NCBI GenBank assembly: GCA_038087015.1
Contig: JASBNA010000052.1
Span: 248,001-312,000 of the forward strand
Length of the DNA: 64,000 nucleotides
Reading direction: 5' to 3'
From: Cerrena zonata
Taxonomy: Eukaryota > Basidiomycota > Agaricomycetes > Polyporales > Cerrenaceae
The translations under genes were made by a program, and so were the position numbers. Under the pieces are notes generated by a model. The model saw nothing but the letters and a program-made list of their open reading frames with translations, had not been told where the DNA came from and did not search any database. The first letter of the stretch is position 1; the number at the start of each line of letters is the position of its first letter. Positions 37,828-48,604 of this stretch are shown here, in pieces.

Positions 37828-39447
37828 ATGCTTTATAGATTTTTCAGAGATAGTTATTGGGGAGTTATAATTAACAAGCTTTCCCATCATAAGTACTTTC
37901 CTCAAAAGGAAGAGTTACCAGGGTATGTCATCCCGGAGAAGTACTTGCAAGGCCCAAGGGAGTCATCTGAGTGCAGCTCTGACAGCAAATGCAATCCGGA
38001 GAAAGAGTGTTCTGAGGAAGTTGAAAATAAAATTATTGTCACTTGGGATGGTGAAGATGATATGGAAAATCCACAGAATTGGCCCCGGTTTCAAAAGGCC
38101 ATCTTCATGTTTAATATTTTCTTCCTAACCATTTCAGTTTATATTGGTTCTGCAATTTATACTCCTGGTATTGAAGAGGTAATGCATGTGTTTGATGTTG
38201 ACCAAAATGTTGCTACTTTACCCCTTACATGTTTTGTTGTTGGTTATGGAACAAGTATTTTTCTGCCTCTTTCTGAAAGTGCTAAATATGGAAGAACTCT
38301 GCTTTATATTACTACTTTATTTGCTTTCTTTATTCTTCAAATTGGAACTGCTTACTCTCAAAATATTCAAACCTTGTGTATTCTTAGATTTTTAGCGGGG
38401 GTATTTGGATCTCCTTGCTTAGGTACTGGGAATGCTTCCATGGGAGATATTTTACCAATTAGTCAATTATTGAATGGGGTTGCTCTTTGGTCAATTTCTG
38501 CTATTTCTGGTCCTTCATTAGGTCCTGTTATTGGTGGTGCTTTAGTTAATAAATGGAATTGGAGAGCTCCTTTTTGGTTTATGGTTTGTTCATCTGGTGT
38601 TTCTTTCTTGATCTTCAGTTTTTTCTTACCTGAAACTTATGGGAAAACTTTATTATATAGAAAAGCTATCAGATTGAGAGCATTAACTGGCAATGAAAAT
38701 ATTATCAGCGAAGGAGAAATTGAAGATCAAAAACATAGTACCACTGACTTTTTCTTAAACTTGGCCTGGAGACCTTTTGAAATAATGTTTTTTGAACCGA
38801 TGGTTCTTTTGATTGACATTTATACATCCTTGATGTATGCTCTTATGTATACTTGGTTTGAGGCATTCCCTTTGTTGTATATGAATACTTATGGCTTTAC
38901 TTTGGTTGAATCTGGAGTTGTTTTTTTGGTTTTAGTCCTTTCCCAATTAATTGGAACTTTAGTATATATTCCAATAATTACAAGAACTTACACTCAACCT
39001 CTTGTTGCTGGTAAAGAGGTCTCACCAGAAGTCTTTCTTCCATTGTCCATTGTGGGAAGTATCTTGATGCCAATTGGCTTGTTCATGTTTGGTTGGAGCG
39101 GAACTAATTCTGTTCATTGGATCGTTTCAATAATTGGTGATGGGATTTTCGGCTTGGGTGCTTTCTTCGTTTTCCAAACTTTATTCAACTACTTGGCCTT
39201 TAGTTTCACCCATTATTTAGCTTCGGTATTTGCTGGTAATAATATGATGAGATCAACTTTGGCAGCATTTTTCCCAATCATCGGTAGATATGCATTCAAC
39301 AATTTAGCCATAGAAAAATTTCCGGTAGCCTGGGGATCTACAGTCTTAGGATGTATAACTACCGTTATGATATTAATACCTACCTTGTTTTATATTAATG
39401 GACCAAAGTTGAGAGCTAGATCAAAGTATTCAAATATCAATCAATAA
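37828..39447 (+). CDS. MFS multidrug exporter, MDR1/FLR1 (DHA1) type, copy 2
   Basis: 539 residues, collinear with copy 1 throughout: MLYRFFRDSYWGVIIN start, TWDGEDDMENPQNWP signature, 12 helices, WNWRAPFWFM, LLYRKAIRLRALTGNEN central loop, GPKLRARSKYSN end. It arose by tandem duplication. Compared with copy 1, two residues are missing in the segment VGYG-TSIFLPLSES (copy 1: VGYGLGTNIFSPLSEN) at the helix 2/loop 2-3 region. The frame is otherwise intact. Confidence 0.9.
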   Translation: MLYRFFRDSYWGVIINKLSHHKYFPQKEELPGYVIPEKYLQGPRESSECSSDSKCNPEKECSEEVENKIIVTWDGEDDMENPQNWPRFQKAIFMFNIFFLTISVYIGSAIYTPGIEEVMHVFDVDQNVATLPLTCFVVGYGTSIFLPLSESAKYGRTLLYITTLFAFFILQIGTAYSQNIQTLCILRFLAGVFGSPCLGTGNASMGDILPISQLLNGVALWSISAISGPSLGPVIGGALVNKWNWRAPFWFMVCSSGVSFLIFSFFLPETYGKTLLYRKAIRLRALTGNENIISEGEIEDQKHSTTDFFLNLAWRPFEIMFFEPMVLLIDIYTSLMYALMYTWFEAFPLLYMNTYGFTLVESGVVFLVLVLSQLIGTLVYIPIITRTYTQPLVAGKEVSPEVFLPLSIVGSILMPIGLFMFGWSGTNSVHWIVSIIGDGIFGLGAFFVFQTLFNYLAFSFTHYLASVFAGNNMMRSTLAAFFPIIGRYAFNNLAIEKFPVAWGSTVLGCITTVMILIPTLFYINGPKLRARSKYSNINQ

Positions 39448-40087
39448 ATAGGGTACTTTTTAGTCTATTCTTCTATAAATTAGAAAAGTACATATTAGCA
39501 AGTATGATCAATAAATAATATCTATTTTGCATTTACTTCAAGTATTATATGAACCTAGGGTTAAATTAGCTCGAGACAAGCCTTTGTGGTATAAAGCTGC
39601 AAAAATCTTTGGTAAGGGAAAACTGTTGATGCGTATTCAGAGAAGAAGTCCTGACTCATAATCACTCATTCATATGTGAGATCTTCAGAATGCCACAGAA
39701 AACAATCCATTGGAAGACCAAGGGTGGCACTTAGTCTGCTAGGAAGTGTTCATGTCATAATTACCCATAGTAGTAGAGCTACTTAAATGTACGGAACTCT
39801 TTAAACGACTTCAGTTTTACAATACAACCAGATGGATCTGTTCAGCTGTAACCTTTTACACTCAAGGGGTAAGAGCTCATATGAAGAAGATGGATATCAA
39901 AAGTGATCTACTATTTATCTCTGCTAATGTTAGGAAGATGTGGTATAAAATCAATTTTCAACAGATAAGATATTGGAGCGGATCGATTTGCCGAAAAGGG
40001 AATCATTTTCGAGATCGAAAAATGAAAAATTATATATGTTCGACGTTAACTCGTCAGCAAGAGGTTTTTAAACAATTGACCAAGGAC
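39448..40087. other. Intergenic region upstream of GRE2-like gene
   Basis: Spacer of 640 bp. A plus-strand frame at about 39520-39660 reads LYEPRVKLARDKPLWYKAAK and is free of stops for ~48 codons without a start codon; I do not recognise it. The reductase frame is also open through 39881-40087. Confidence 0.4.
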
Positions 40088-41104
40088 ATGACTAGAACAG
40101 TTTTCCTTACTGGGGCCACCGGCTTCATTGCTCAGAATATCGTGAAAACACTTATTGAAAGTGATTATAATGTTGTTGGAACAGTCAGAACTGAAGCAAA
40201 AGGTGATCACTTAACCAAATTATTGAACAGTGAAAAATTCAAGTATGAAATAGTTCCAGACATTAGTGTTGACGGAGCTTTCGATGAAGCATTGAGCAAA
40301 CATCCAGAGGCAACTGTGTTATTGCACACTGCTTCACCATTTTTTTATGATACTACTGATCCAGAAAATGATTTAGTACTTCCAGCCATTAGAGGAACTA
40401 AGAATATAATGAAAGCAGTCACGAAGTTCGGTAAGAATATCGAAAGATTTGTTATAACTTCATCTGACGCTGCTATCTATTCAGCAGAAGACGAGCAAGA
40501 TGCTACTAAGTCATTTGACGAACTGAGTTGGAATAACATCACTTATGAAGAATCTTTAACAGATGGGGTCACTGCTTACTATGGAGCTAAATCATTTGCT
40601 GAGAAGGCAGCCTGGGAATACATCGAGAAAACCCCTGGATTTCCTGCTTTAACTGCAGTTAATCCTGTTTATGTCTTTGGTCCACAGGCTTTTGATAGCG
40701 AAGTGAAAGACGTTTTGAATGTTTCAAATGAATTGATCAATTCATTAATTAAGTTAGGACCAAATGATAAATTTGAAATCGATAAGGGTGGATTTGTTGA
40801 TGTAAGAGACGTTGCTAAAGCTCATGTATTAGCATTTGAAAAAGAAGAGACAATTGGTAAAAGATTATTTTTAACTAATGGTCAATTCAGTTCACAAATG
40901 ATGATTGATATAATCAATGAAAATTTCCCAGAATTAAAAGGGAAAATTCCAGTTGGTGAACCAGGTACTGGACCAGAACATATCAAATCATTAGGTAGAG
41001 TTGATAATAGTAAAACCAAACAATTATTAGGTTTTGAATTCAGTTCTTTGGATAAAATTGTTGTCGATACCATAAAACAAGTTTTAGCTAAAAAGAGTAA
41101 ATAA
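40088..41104 (+). CDS. GRE2-like NADPH-dependent aldehyde/ketone reductase
   Basis: 338 residues from the ATG at 40088, which places the Rossmann motif TGATGFIA at residues 7-14 as in the family. The extended-SDR active site YYGAK (~164-168; Tyr and Lys catalytic) and ITSSDAA (Ser) are present. S. cerevisiae Gre2 reduces methylglyoxal, isovaleraldehyde and other carbonyls, and CTG-clade yeasts have several copies. The frame extends 69 codons upstream (from 39881), but that sequence is not family-like. It lies next to a decarboxylase paralogue that makes aldehydes, which is at least chemically suggestive. Confidence 0.88.
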   Translation: MTRTVFLTGATGFIAQNIVKTLIESDYNVVGTVRTEAKGDHLTKLLNSEKFKYEIVPDISVDGAFDEALSKHPEATVLLHTASPFFYDTTDPENDLVLPAIRGTKNIMKAVTKFGKNIERFVITSSDAAIYSAEDEQDATKSFDELSWNNITYEESLTDGVTAYYGAKSFAEKAAWEYIEKTPGFPALTAVNPVYVFGPQAFDSEVKDVLNVSNELINSLIKLGPNDKFEIDKGGFVDVRDVAKAHVLAFEKEETIGKRLFLTNGQFSSQMMIDIINENFPELKGKIPVGEPGTGPEHIKSLGRVDNSKTKQLLGFEFSSLDKIVVDTIKQVLAKKSK

Positions 41105-41159
41105 GACTACAAATAAATATATTCACTTTTATCAATGTTAATTATATGAGCTATGTAGC

Positions 41160-42874
41160 TTAGTTTTGAGCATTGGCCTTTTCGGACAACTTAGCTTGTT
41201 CAATCAAGTTAATTGGAGCATCCATTTCGTCAAGATTAATTTCAATCAATCTAAATTTATCACTTTTAGCAAATTTAGCATCATTGAATAAATTTTCCAA
41301 ATCCTTAACTTTATGAACGCTATGAGTTTCGGCATTCTTTGGATTGAAAGATTCAATGAATTTAGCATGATCCCATGGTTGAATTTGATTATAATGAGCT
41401 TTTGGACCGTGAATTAATTTTTCAATGGTGAAACCTTTATTGTTCAAGACAAAAATATAAGGTTTGTTTTCTGCTCTAATCATGGCAGAAAGTTCTTGAG
41501 CAGTTAATTGTAAAGAACCATCACCAACAAACAAGATTGTTCTCTTTTCTGGGTTTAATTCTTCAGCAGCAGCAACGGCACCATAAGTGGCCCCGACGGA
41601 ATAACCAATAGAACCCCATAAAACTTGAGAAATACCAAAAACATTTTCTGGGAAACGAGTTTGAATGATACCGAAAGAAGAGGTACCGGTTTCAGTAATG
41701 ACGGTATCACCAGGTTTTAACCATTTACTCAATCTAGTCCACAACCATTGCTGAGAAATCTTAGATTCAGGATCTTGTTTAACTTCTGGAAAGGATCTTT
41801 AGTGATTGAAGATGGTTTGAAATGAGAAATTGATTGTTTCAAATTAGGAGATTCAAGAATTTTATTCAAAACTTCCTTCATTCTAACATTTGGATAATTA
41901 GCATTTCTAATTTTAGTATAATCCGAATGGAATTCAACGACATTGCTTTGTAATGAATAAGAGAATGAACCAGTATTGAAATCAGAAAGTAGAGCACCCA
42001 ACGATAAAACTAAATCTGAGCTTTCCACCGCAGATTTGACTTCAGGGTATGATAAAGAACCGACATAAATCCCAGTGAATCTTTCATGGCTTTCATCTAT
42101 ATTAGTGGACCCTTTAGCTAAAGGAGTTACTGCAAACTTGAAATTAGTAGTATCAATAAGTCTTCTAGCTTCCTTGGTCGAGTCGTGTCTTCCGCAACAG
42201 GCATCGATTAAAATGACTGGGTCTTTTGCCTTTGAAATCAACTCCAAAACTCGTTCAACAACTTCATTTTGGGCGTCTTCGTCATTCTTTGGTAAAGACA
42301 AGTCAAGAGGAGTTTTCAATCTGTCGGCAGGAACCTCGACCGAGACCATATTGGAAGGGAATCCAAGATAGACTGGTCTTTGGTTGATGTAGGCTTCTCT
42401 AATTGCACGATCAATTTCATCGGGAGCATTATGAGCATCTTTAAGAACAATTGTAGTTTGAGTGATATTCGAAGTCATTCTTTCAAAAACAGTGAAATCC
42501 CCATTACCCAAGGTATGATGTAATAACAATTGTTTTTGTTGAGAATCGATTGAAGGAATCCCAACAACTGAAAGAACACCAACGTGTTCAGCATAAGAAC
42601 CAGCAAGACCATTAAAAGCCGATAATTCCCCAACACCAAAGGTGGTAACAAGACAGGATAAACTATGTTTAACTCTGGAATAACCATCAGCAGCGTATGC
42701 AGCATTCAATTCATTAACATTACCGGCCCATTTCAAGTTTTCAACTTCATAAATCTTATCCAATAAAGTTAAGTTGAAATCTCCTGGAACACCGAAAATG
42801 GTATTGATATCGAGAGGTTTTTGAACCAATCTTTCAAATAAGTATCTACCTAAAGTAATCGTTTCTTGTGGCAT
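41160..42874 (-). pseudogene. Pyruvate decarboxylase paralogue split by a one-base frameshift
   Basis: The N-terminal part (42874 down to ~41793) and C-terminal part (~41789 to 41160) are in different frames. Together they give a full-length PDC-family protein of ~570 residues. Catalytic features are present: PGDFN, NELNAAYAADG (the Glu binds TPP), LLLHHTLGNGDF (His-His pair), GDGSLQLT...NNKGFTIE (Mg-TPP site; NNDG is more usual). The shift lies at the AAA run 41790-41792 (TTT on the coding strand); one extra base there rejoins the frames. No other stop is seen. It is either a recent pseudogene or a sequencing error. TATA box TATATAAATA at 42937-42946 (minus). Alternatives: phenylpyruvate/indolepyruvate decarboxylase, less likely given the strong PDC1 likeness. 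Confidence 0.88.
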
Positions 42875-43284
42875 TTTGGTTTGCAATTGACACTGAAAAT
42901 AAAATAAGAATCTACCAATATAACCGGATGACCAAGTATTTATATAATTTTAACCCAGGTACGGATCTCAATGCCTGACGGATTGCTCAAGTTATCCCTG
43001 AGCAACTAATTTTTCAGTTCTCCGAAGTGCGTTTTGCAATAAAAAAATCCGGTCAAAATTTACTTGCTGCAACTAAAAATCGGCATTGCAGTTTGTGTTT
43101 TGGGCACAACAATAATCCGAAGTGGCATACAAACGTCAAACCAACTGATGGTCCTCTTATTGTTTGGACCACATGATGGTGGAATTACAGTATGGTCCGG
43201 ATATGGTGGGACTACACAAAGTATTTTTTTTGTTAACCGAAGTATATATATTTTTATTAGGCAAATTTTTGCTTAGTTATTTCA
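42875..43284. promoter_or_regulatory. Decarboxylase promoter and ALG8 3' end
   Basis: 410 bp. TATATAAATA on the minus strand at 42937-42946 lies ~63 bp upstream of the decarboxylase ATG. The rest contains several GGACCA/TGGTCC words and G-rich segments but no recognisable site. Confidence 0.5.
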
Positions 43285-44970
43285 CTAGTTATTATCTATT
43301 TCATCATCCCATATGGATTCATCCATAAAGTATAACCAATTAAACCCATTCCAGCTACTAATTATACCAATCCCGCAGTACACACTGATGAGCATCAATT
43401 TTAAGAATTCTAATTTTTGAAGTACCTCGAATTTGTGTTCGAACAAGTCAATTAAACTAACCAAGGTGACCATTGGGACCAAACCCAAAATGTAACCGTT
43501 GATGAATCTATCTAGGATTATTTCACCGTCACCAACAAAGTTTTTGAAAGGTAAAACCACTTTTCTAAAATTAAAGTAATAAATAATGTACCATAAAGTA
43601 GTATAAACAACTTTAATTAACCATTCCCCAGAAGTAAAGATTAGTGGGAATAATGAAACATAGGCACAACTCACTAATAAGTTAAAAGGTGCCAATAATT
43701 TTTTATCTCGACTTACTAAGAATGTAATTGGGAAAATAACAATTAAGATGGCCTTTTCGTGAACATGCCATCCAAATAAAAATGAAGCATATCCACATAG
43801 GGTCAATGCACCCATGAATCTTCTAAAATTTGGTTGTAAAAATAAGGGAATTAATGCCATTATTTGATAAAATAATGTTAAAACAAATGTTAATTTAGGG
43901 CTAATGGTTGGTAATATCAAAAATTCAATATCTCCAACTATCCCTCTAGTGGAAGAACGAATTAAATCTTCATTTTGTAACAATTCACTATCGAATTTAA
44001 AAATTTTCTGTAATGGTAATTGACTCAAGGTCACTTTTTTATAAATTTGAATTAATAATCTATCTAAAAATGAATAAATGGCCCATATATTTGGTGCCCA
44101 ATATGCATGAGTTAATCCTCTACTAAATGGGAATAATCTTTCAATAACATTTGGTAATACTTTGTAAAATGGCGCAAAGGCCACGGTGAAAATTATTAAA
44201 ACAATTGATCCTAACTTGATTAGATTCCCCCATCTGACTAATCCAATGGAATTACTGATGAAATTTTTGGATTTATCAATCTTTAATTGTAAGCAATAAG
44301 CACGAAGTAAAAAAATGAATACTGCTGGTGCTAAGTATAAATAAATATGTTTGAAACAAAGTAATATTGCAAACCAGGCTCCACACCATAAATATTTTTC
44401 TAATCTTGCACAGTTTATCATCAAGATCAATATCCCATACATCATTCCATTATATTGGAAATGAATATGGTCAATTAAAAGTAATCCGGGGGATAATACA
44501 AGACTTGATGCAACAACATACGCTCTTCTTGCCGCTGAATGACTCTTACTAGTGTTGATATACCATTGTAATGATCCAAATAACACGATCTCACTGACAA
44601 TTACCGTCATTCGTTGAAAATAAACCGTGGGTATTCCATAATTTCCCTTTTCAACAATATCCAAACAACCATCATTTCTGACAATTGGTGGAATAAAATA
44701 AGACAAAAACAACTCGAAATAAGCAAAGAATGGTGGATAATCTAATGTCCACTGAGATGTTTCTTCAAGATACCATTGCGATATAGGTAAATTTCTGGTG
44801 ATTGCAAGCCAATTCCTATGAACATCAAAGTCCGTCGAGTGATATCCAACAGATAATAGTAGTTTTAGGGCAAGCGTAACCACCCATATGTTGACCAAAG
44901 AATACTTCCCATGGTTTTCAAGCTCAGGAGTCTTTATTGACCCTTGCTTTGTCTTCCTTGTCGAACTCAT
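43285..44970 (-). CDS. ALG8: Dolichyl-P-Glc:Glc1Man9GlcNAc2-PP-dolichol glucosyltransferase
   Basis: 561 residues, an ER multi-span protein of the ALG6/ALG8 family (GT57). The first lumenal loop has the family signature STDFDVHRNWLAITRNLPIS (~45-64) with the Asp-Phe-Asp motif, then TSQWTLDYPPFFAYFE (~72-87) and LLLIDHIHFQYNGMMYG (~175-191). HIHFQYNG and ETSQWTLDYPP are Alg8-like. It adds the second glucose to the lipid-linked oligosaccharide before transfer to protein. Start ATG at 44970; length as in yeast (577). Confidence 0.95.
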   Translation of the reverse strand: MSSTRKTKQGSIKTPELENHGKYSLVNIWVVTLALKLLLSVGYHSTDFDVHRNWLAITRNLPISQWYLEETSQWTLDYPPFFAYFELFLSYFIPPIVRNDGCLDIVEKGNYGIPTVYFQRMTVIVSEIVLFGSLQWYINTSKSHSAARRAYVVASSLVLSPGLLLIDHIHFQYNGMMYGILILMINCARLEKYLWCGAWFAILLCFKHIYLYLAPAVFIFLLRAYCLQLKIDKSKNFISNSIGLVRWGNLIKLGSIVLIIFTVAFAPFYKVLPNVIERLFPFSRGLTHAYWAPNIWAIYSFLDRLLIQIYKKVTLSQLPLQKIFKFDSELLQNEDLIRSSTRGIVGDIEFLILPTISPKLTFVLTLFYQIMALIPLFLQPNFRRFMGALTLCGYASFLFGWHVHEKAILIVIFPITFLVSRDKKLLAPFNLLVSCAYVSLFPLIFTSGEWLIKVVYTTLWYIIYYFNFRKVVLPFKNFVGDGEIILDRFINGYILGLVPMVTLVSLIDLFEHKFEVLQKLEFLKLMLISVYCGIGIISSWNGFNWLYFMDESIWDDEIDNN

Positions 44971-45156
44971 CTGAATAATCGGTCTTTGCCCGGGTTAATT
45001 CCTTCCTTCCTTTGCAGTTCGTTTCGATTCGAAGTGCATTATATTGAGATCTGTCAATCTTTGAGATCCAAACAGAACATCCGTACATTTCATCGTACTA
45101 CATCAAGAGTGAATAATTAATCTTCTATTTTACAGAAATACATATGGGATACCTAT

Positions 45157-46958
45157 TTACCAGCCAAAGGATTCGGTGTGTAAGTAAACTTCTTCCACGT
45201 ATTCATTGCGCAAGTCGCTATTGAATATTTTTGTTTGAAAAGAAGATGCAAATTGACTAACCGTTGATTTCATCGATCCACTTCCAGAAGAAACAATCAT
45301 GTTTCTTCGTTTCAAAGTCGGATAGAGTTCTCTCATGATGATTTTGACATCAGGTTTGAAATAGTGGACGTTGATATTGGAGAAATCAGAGATTTCACTG
45401 CTGATTTCCATTGATTTTTCCAATTGGTCATTGGAAAGATTGTTTTTAGCATCGATGGTGGTCTTTTCAACATTTGACCCATGAGTAACGTAAATGTCTA
45501 CCTTAACAGAATCCTTTGCTATGTCAGTACACCTTTTCAACTGGTCTTTGATCCAGTTGATATTTGAAGCGTCCCGTACTATCCATACGAAATCAATCTG
45601 AGAAGTAACGATTCCGTCATTGATACGTTCGGCTAAAGTTTGAAGAAAGGGAAGAGTGGCACTGACACCACTACCAGTAGCTAACAACATGACTTTGTCG
45701 AATGATTCAATGTTACGGGCTGTTCCGCCATATGGACCATCGATATAAACTTTTTTGAAGTGGCAGTATATTGATCTAATTCTTGGTATAATTGGCTGGT
45801 CAATCCTTTCCTGGGTACAATAATAAACCTTAAATGTTCATCATTTTCAATAGAGCAAATCGAAAATGGATGGTTATCCAACATTCTTGTTCCGATAAAT
45901 CTAAGATAACAATGTTGGCCCGGTTTCCATTTAAGTCCTTTAATATTTTCAATGGTGATTTGGTAAGAGTTGTGGTCTAATTTTTGTAAGTCCCCTTTTC
46001 TGGATCTTAAAAATAATGAATTTGGTTTGAAAGTGGTTTTAACCAACATTCTATAAATCAACTGGGTTGCCCAAAAGGCTAATGCCCCCCACATATAATC
46101 TTGCATATCCAAGGACTTGTTGATATGCCAAATCAAAGTACCGAAATAAGCAATCCCACAAAGCCAATGCAAATGTAAGAAAGCTTCATAGCACCGATCT
46201 CTAACCCATTTTTTGGATGCCATACAAAGCCAGGCTAATAGGACTAAAGGAGGGATACCACTCATATAATAGGTGTTGTCATTATAAGCGGCTTTCAAAG
46301 CAGCAGTCCCACCCTCTTGCAAAGGCTGATATATGAATGGAATGGTATGAATGATGGAAAGAATGAAAGCAGCCACTCCAACGTATTGGTGGGTTGAATT
46401 CAATTTTTCATAGCTTATACCGGTCAAAAGACTAATCATGTTTGATTTCCCCGATAAAACATAAATGAACGGAGTTAAAGCAGTGGCCATAATTCCTGCC
46501 CTTACTGCTAAAGGTGGTGATCCGAATCCACTACAACCTCTGTACCAATAATGAGGAACCAAGCAATAACAAAATAAATAAAGAGAAGAAACAACCATAA
46601 ATAACGATGACCCCACCGACGGTGGAAGAGAAGTGAAATAACTCACTTTAGCAGGGACCTGTTGATAGGCAATATAACGAGAATACGATATCAACGTGTA
46701 AAACAACGAACCCAAGAAACCAGTTCCTTTAGAGTTTTGATTCTTTAATGTTCTTCTATCGATACACAAAAAACATAAGTGTTTAACAAACGCAATGAAT
46801 ATTACAACCACTCCGAAGTAAACCGTATACTTTCCATAAACCGGTTGATAAGTCCATGGAACTTCAGCTTGGGATTGCATCTTCGCATGAGAATACTTTG
46901 ACAGCATTTCATCTGCAAGGCAGTCCATGCCTTCAAAACTCACTTCTCTTTTGAACAT
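45157..46958 (-). pseudogene. Ferric/cupric reductase (FRE7/FRP1-like) split by a one-base frameshift
   Basis: The N-terminal frame (46958-45681, 425 codons) holds an extracytosolic start, ~7 membrane helices with the bis-heme histidine pattern (HQYVGVAAFILSIIH and HLHWLCGIAYFGTLIWH) and the FAD motif DNHPFSICS (~360). The C-terminal frame (from ~45756 to 45157) carries the NADPH-binding region (VYIDGPYGG, LLATGSGVSATLPFL) and the C-terminal SSGSGSMKS. Joined, ~600 residues, the FRE7 size class. The shift is at T6 (45751-45756; A6 on the coding strand), within the heptamer A-AAA-AAG read in the zero frame. Candidates are a recent deletion, a sequencing error, or -1 ribosomal frameshifting. 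If not rejoined the product lacks its NADPH domain and would be inactive. Confidence 0.85.
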
Positions 46959-47314
46959 CTTTGTTTTAATATCAAATCTGCGTCATATCCAAAAGAGAAG
47001 ATTGGTTCTCCTTATATAGCCAATGTCCTTGAGCAAATTATTAATACCAACTCGTAACTCATTAATAAGTGAGAAGATGCTGCGCAAATATTGTGTCCCT
47101 TTTAGGAAAACTAACGAAATGAGACGGTTAAAATCGCTAAATTGACAGTTTTTCGCAATTGAACGGTCTAGGTGCAATCTTACATTACAATATTTGCTCC
47201 GAAAGTTTATTTAATTGATAAAATTAAGAGGGAAGAAGATCAAAGTGATAAGATTAAGGTGTATTATCAAAGTGATAAGATTAAGAAAGAAGCGAAGGAA
47301 AAAAAATGAAGACA
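46959..47314. other. Intergenic region, ferric reductase promoter and FEX 3' end
   Basis: 356 bp including an A/G-rich repeat GTGATAAGATTAAG (twice, around 47247-47285). A 64-codon minus-strand frame here has no family features and I do not call it. Confidence 0.4.
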
Positions 47315-48430
47315 CTAAGTGCACACAGGATCCATTAAGCCAATTGTCCAATTATAAGAGCCTAAAAGTAATATCATGATGACGTACGCAAGTACCGAGG
47401 AGACAAATCCGTAGACATAACTGTGAAGAGTTCCTAAGAAGAACAATTCGGAGACGAATGTGCTCACTGTGGTGAGAGCACCGCAGAAGCCATCGTCCAA
47501 TCCTGCCAAAACGTGACACCCAATCAATTTGGTGACAATTGGATGGGATCTTGTAGAAATGCTTTTGCCTCGAGACAACAAGGCGAACACAGCTAATAGT
47601 AAAGTCCCTAAGATGTTAGCAGTGAATGTCCCTAAAGGAAATTTTTTGAATTTACCATTCAAATATTTCGATAAGTAAAAACGAAGTAATGCCCCCCAGG
47701 GAGCAAATAAAATGGCAAAAGTCCAGGATCTCCAGGACTTTTCGGTTCCAATCAACACTATGGCAATGATATAAGCAACTATTCCTAAGATTGATGTTCC
47801 GAGTTCCAAAAACTTATATAATCGGATTGGAATACTAAAGATATCCAAGGCTTCACAAAGATGCTTTCCTATAAGAAACCCACTGCAAGAAAGCCCCAAT
47901 TGGGCAATTAGAACCGCAATGCATTCCATGATTCCATAAGCACTATTAGGATATATATAGGATGAGCTGGGTAAAGTATTGGCAGACTTATTGAAAGCTT
48001 CCAAGAATACAGATGAGAAAGAGGAACAAGTACCACAAAATCCAGTAGCAATACCAGCGTATATAGGTATCTGAGCCTTAGTGCTGTAATATTTATCATC
48101 AAGAGAGGCTCGCCATATCCTTGAGCTGTGAACGAGAAATCCCATAACAAGACAAGCAGTGAAGTTAGCCCAAATAAGACCTCCAAGATAACTTCCGTTA
48201 TACGTGGTTAAAACAGTCAACCCTTTACGGGCAAGTACTCCCCATATGGATCCGTTGATAATGTTCAATACGGTCGCAACATCCAAATGAAAGTAACTGA
48301 TTCTGACAGCCGTATCCTCGTATTCTTGTTCTTCTTTCTCACTAACATTTTCAGGAAGCTCGGACGTGGAGTCATGCTCATGCTCGGCCCTTATAGAGTG
48401 CTCTTCATCTCTTCGACTGGCTTCATCCAT
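47315..48430 (-). CDS. FEX1: Fluoride exporter, FEX type (double CrcB/Fluc domain)
   Basis: 371 residues. An acidic cytosolic N-terminus (~1-45) is followed by two inverted-homology CrcB/Fluc halves, each of four membrane helices, as in eukaryotic FEX proteins. The signature ATGFCGTCSSFSSVF lies in the first half (~128-142) and DDGFCGALTTVSTFVSE in the second (~308-324). Between them is a linking helix. FEX proteins are constitutive plasma-membrane fluoride channels that protect yeast from environmental fluoride. S. cerevisiae has two nearly identical copies; here one is seen. Start ATG at 48430. It sits between a ferric reductase and a dehydrogenase, with no obvious functional link. Confidence 0.95.
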   Translation of the reverse strand: MDEASRRDEEHSIRAEHEHDSTSELPENVSEKEEQEYEDTAVRISYFHLDVATVLNIINGSIWGVLARKGLTVLTTYNGSYLGGLIWANFTACLVMGFLVHSSRIWRASLDDKYYSTKAQIPIYAGIATGFCGTCSSFSSVFLEAFNKSANTLPSSSYIYPNSAYGIMECIAVLIAQLGLSCSGFLIGKHLCEALDIFSIPIRLYKFLELGTSILGIVAYIIAIVLIGTEKSWRSWTFAILFAPWGALLRFYLSKYLNGKFKKFPLGTFTANILGTLLLAVFALLSRGKSISTRSHPIVTKLIGCHVLAGLDDGFCGALTTVSTFVSELFFLGTLHSYVYGFVSSVLAYVIMILLLGSYNWTIGLMDPVCT

Positions 48431-48604
48431 GTGGAACAGTAGGGGGTCTGATTGTTAAACTAGTTGAGAATATGTCAAATTTATTTTGTTTGTTTGTTCG
48501 CTTTATTTGCAAAATTACCTTTTTAAACTGCACTTATCAATACTGACATATCCCTACAGTGACTCATACGACATGGGCTATATATTGCATACTTAAGCTA
48601 TAAA

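Noticed and set aside
39520..39660. Stop-free frame reading LYEPRVKLARDKPLWYK
   Set aside because: Short, no start codon, no recognised family; cannot be told from chance.
39881..40087. 69-residue N-terminal extension of the GRE2-like reductase
   Set aside because: The family starts just before TGATGFIA and the extension has no targeting-peptide character; I use the ATG at 40088.
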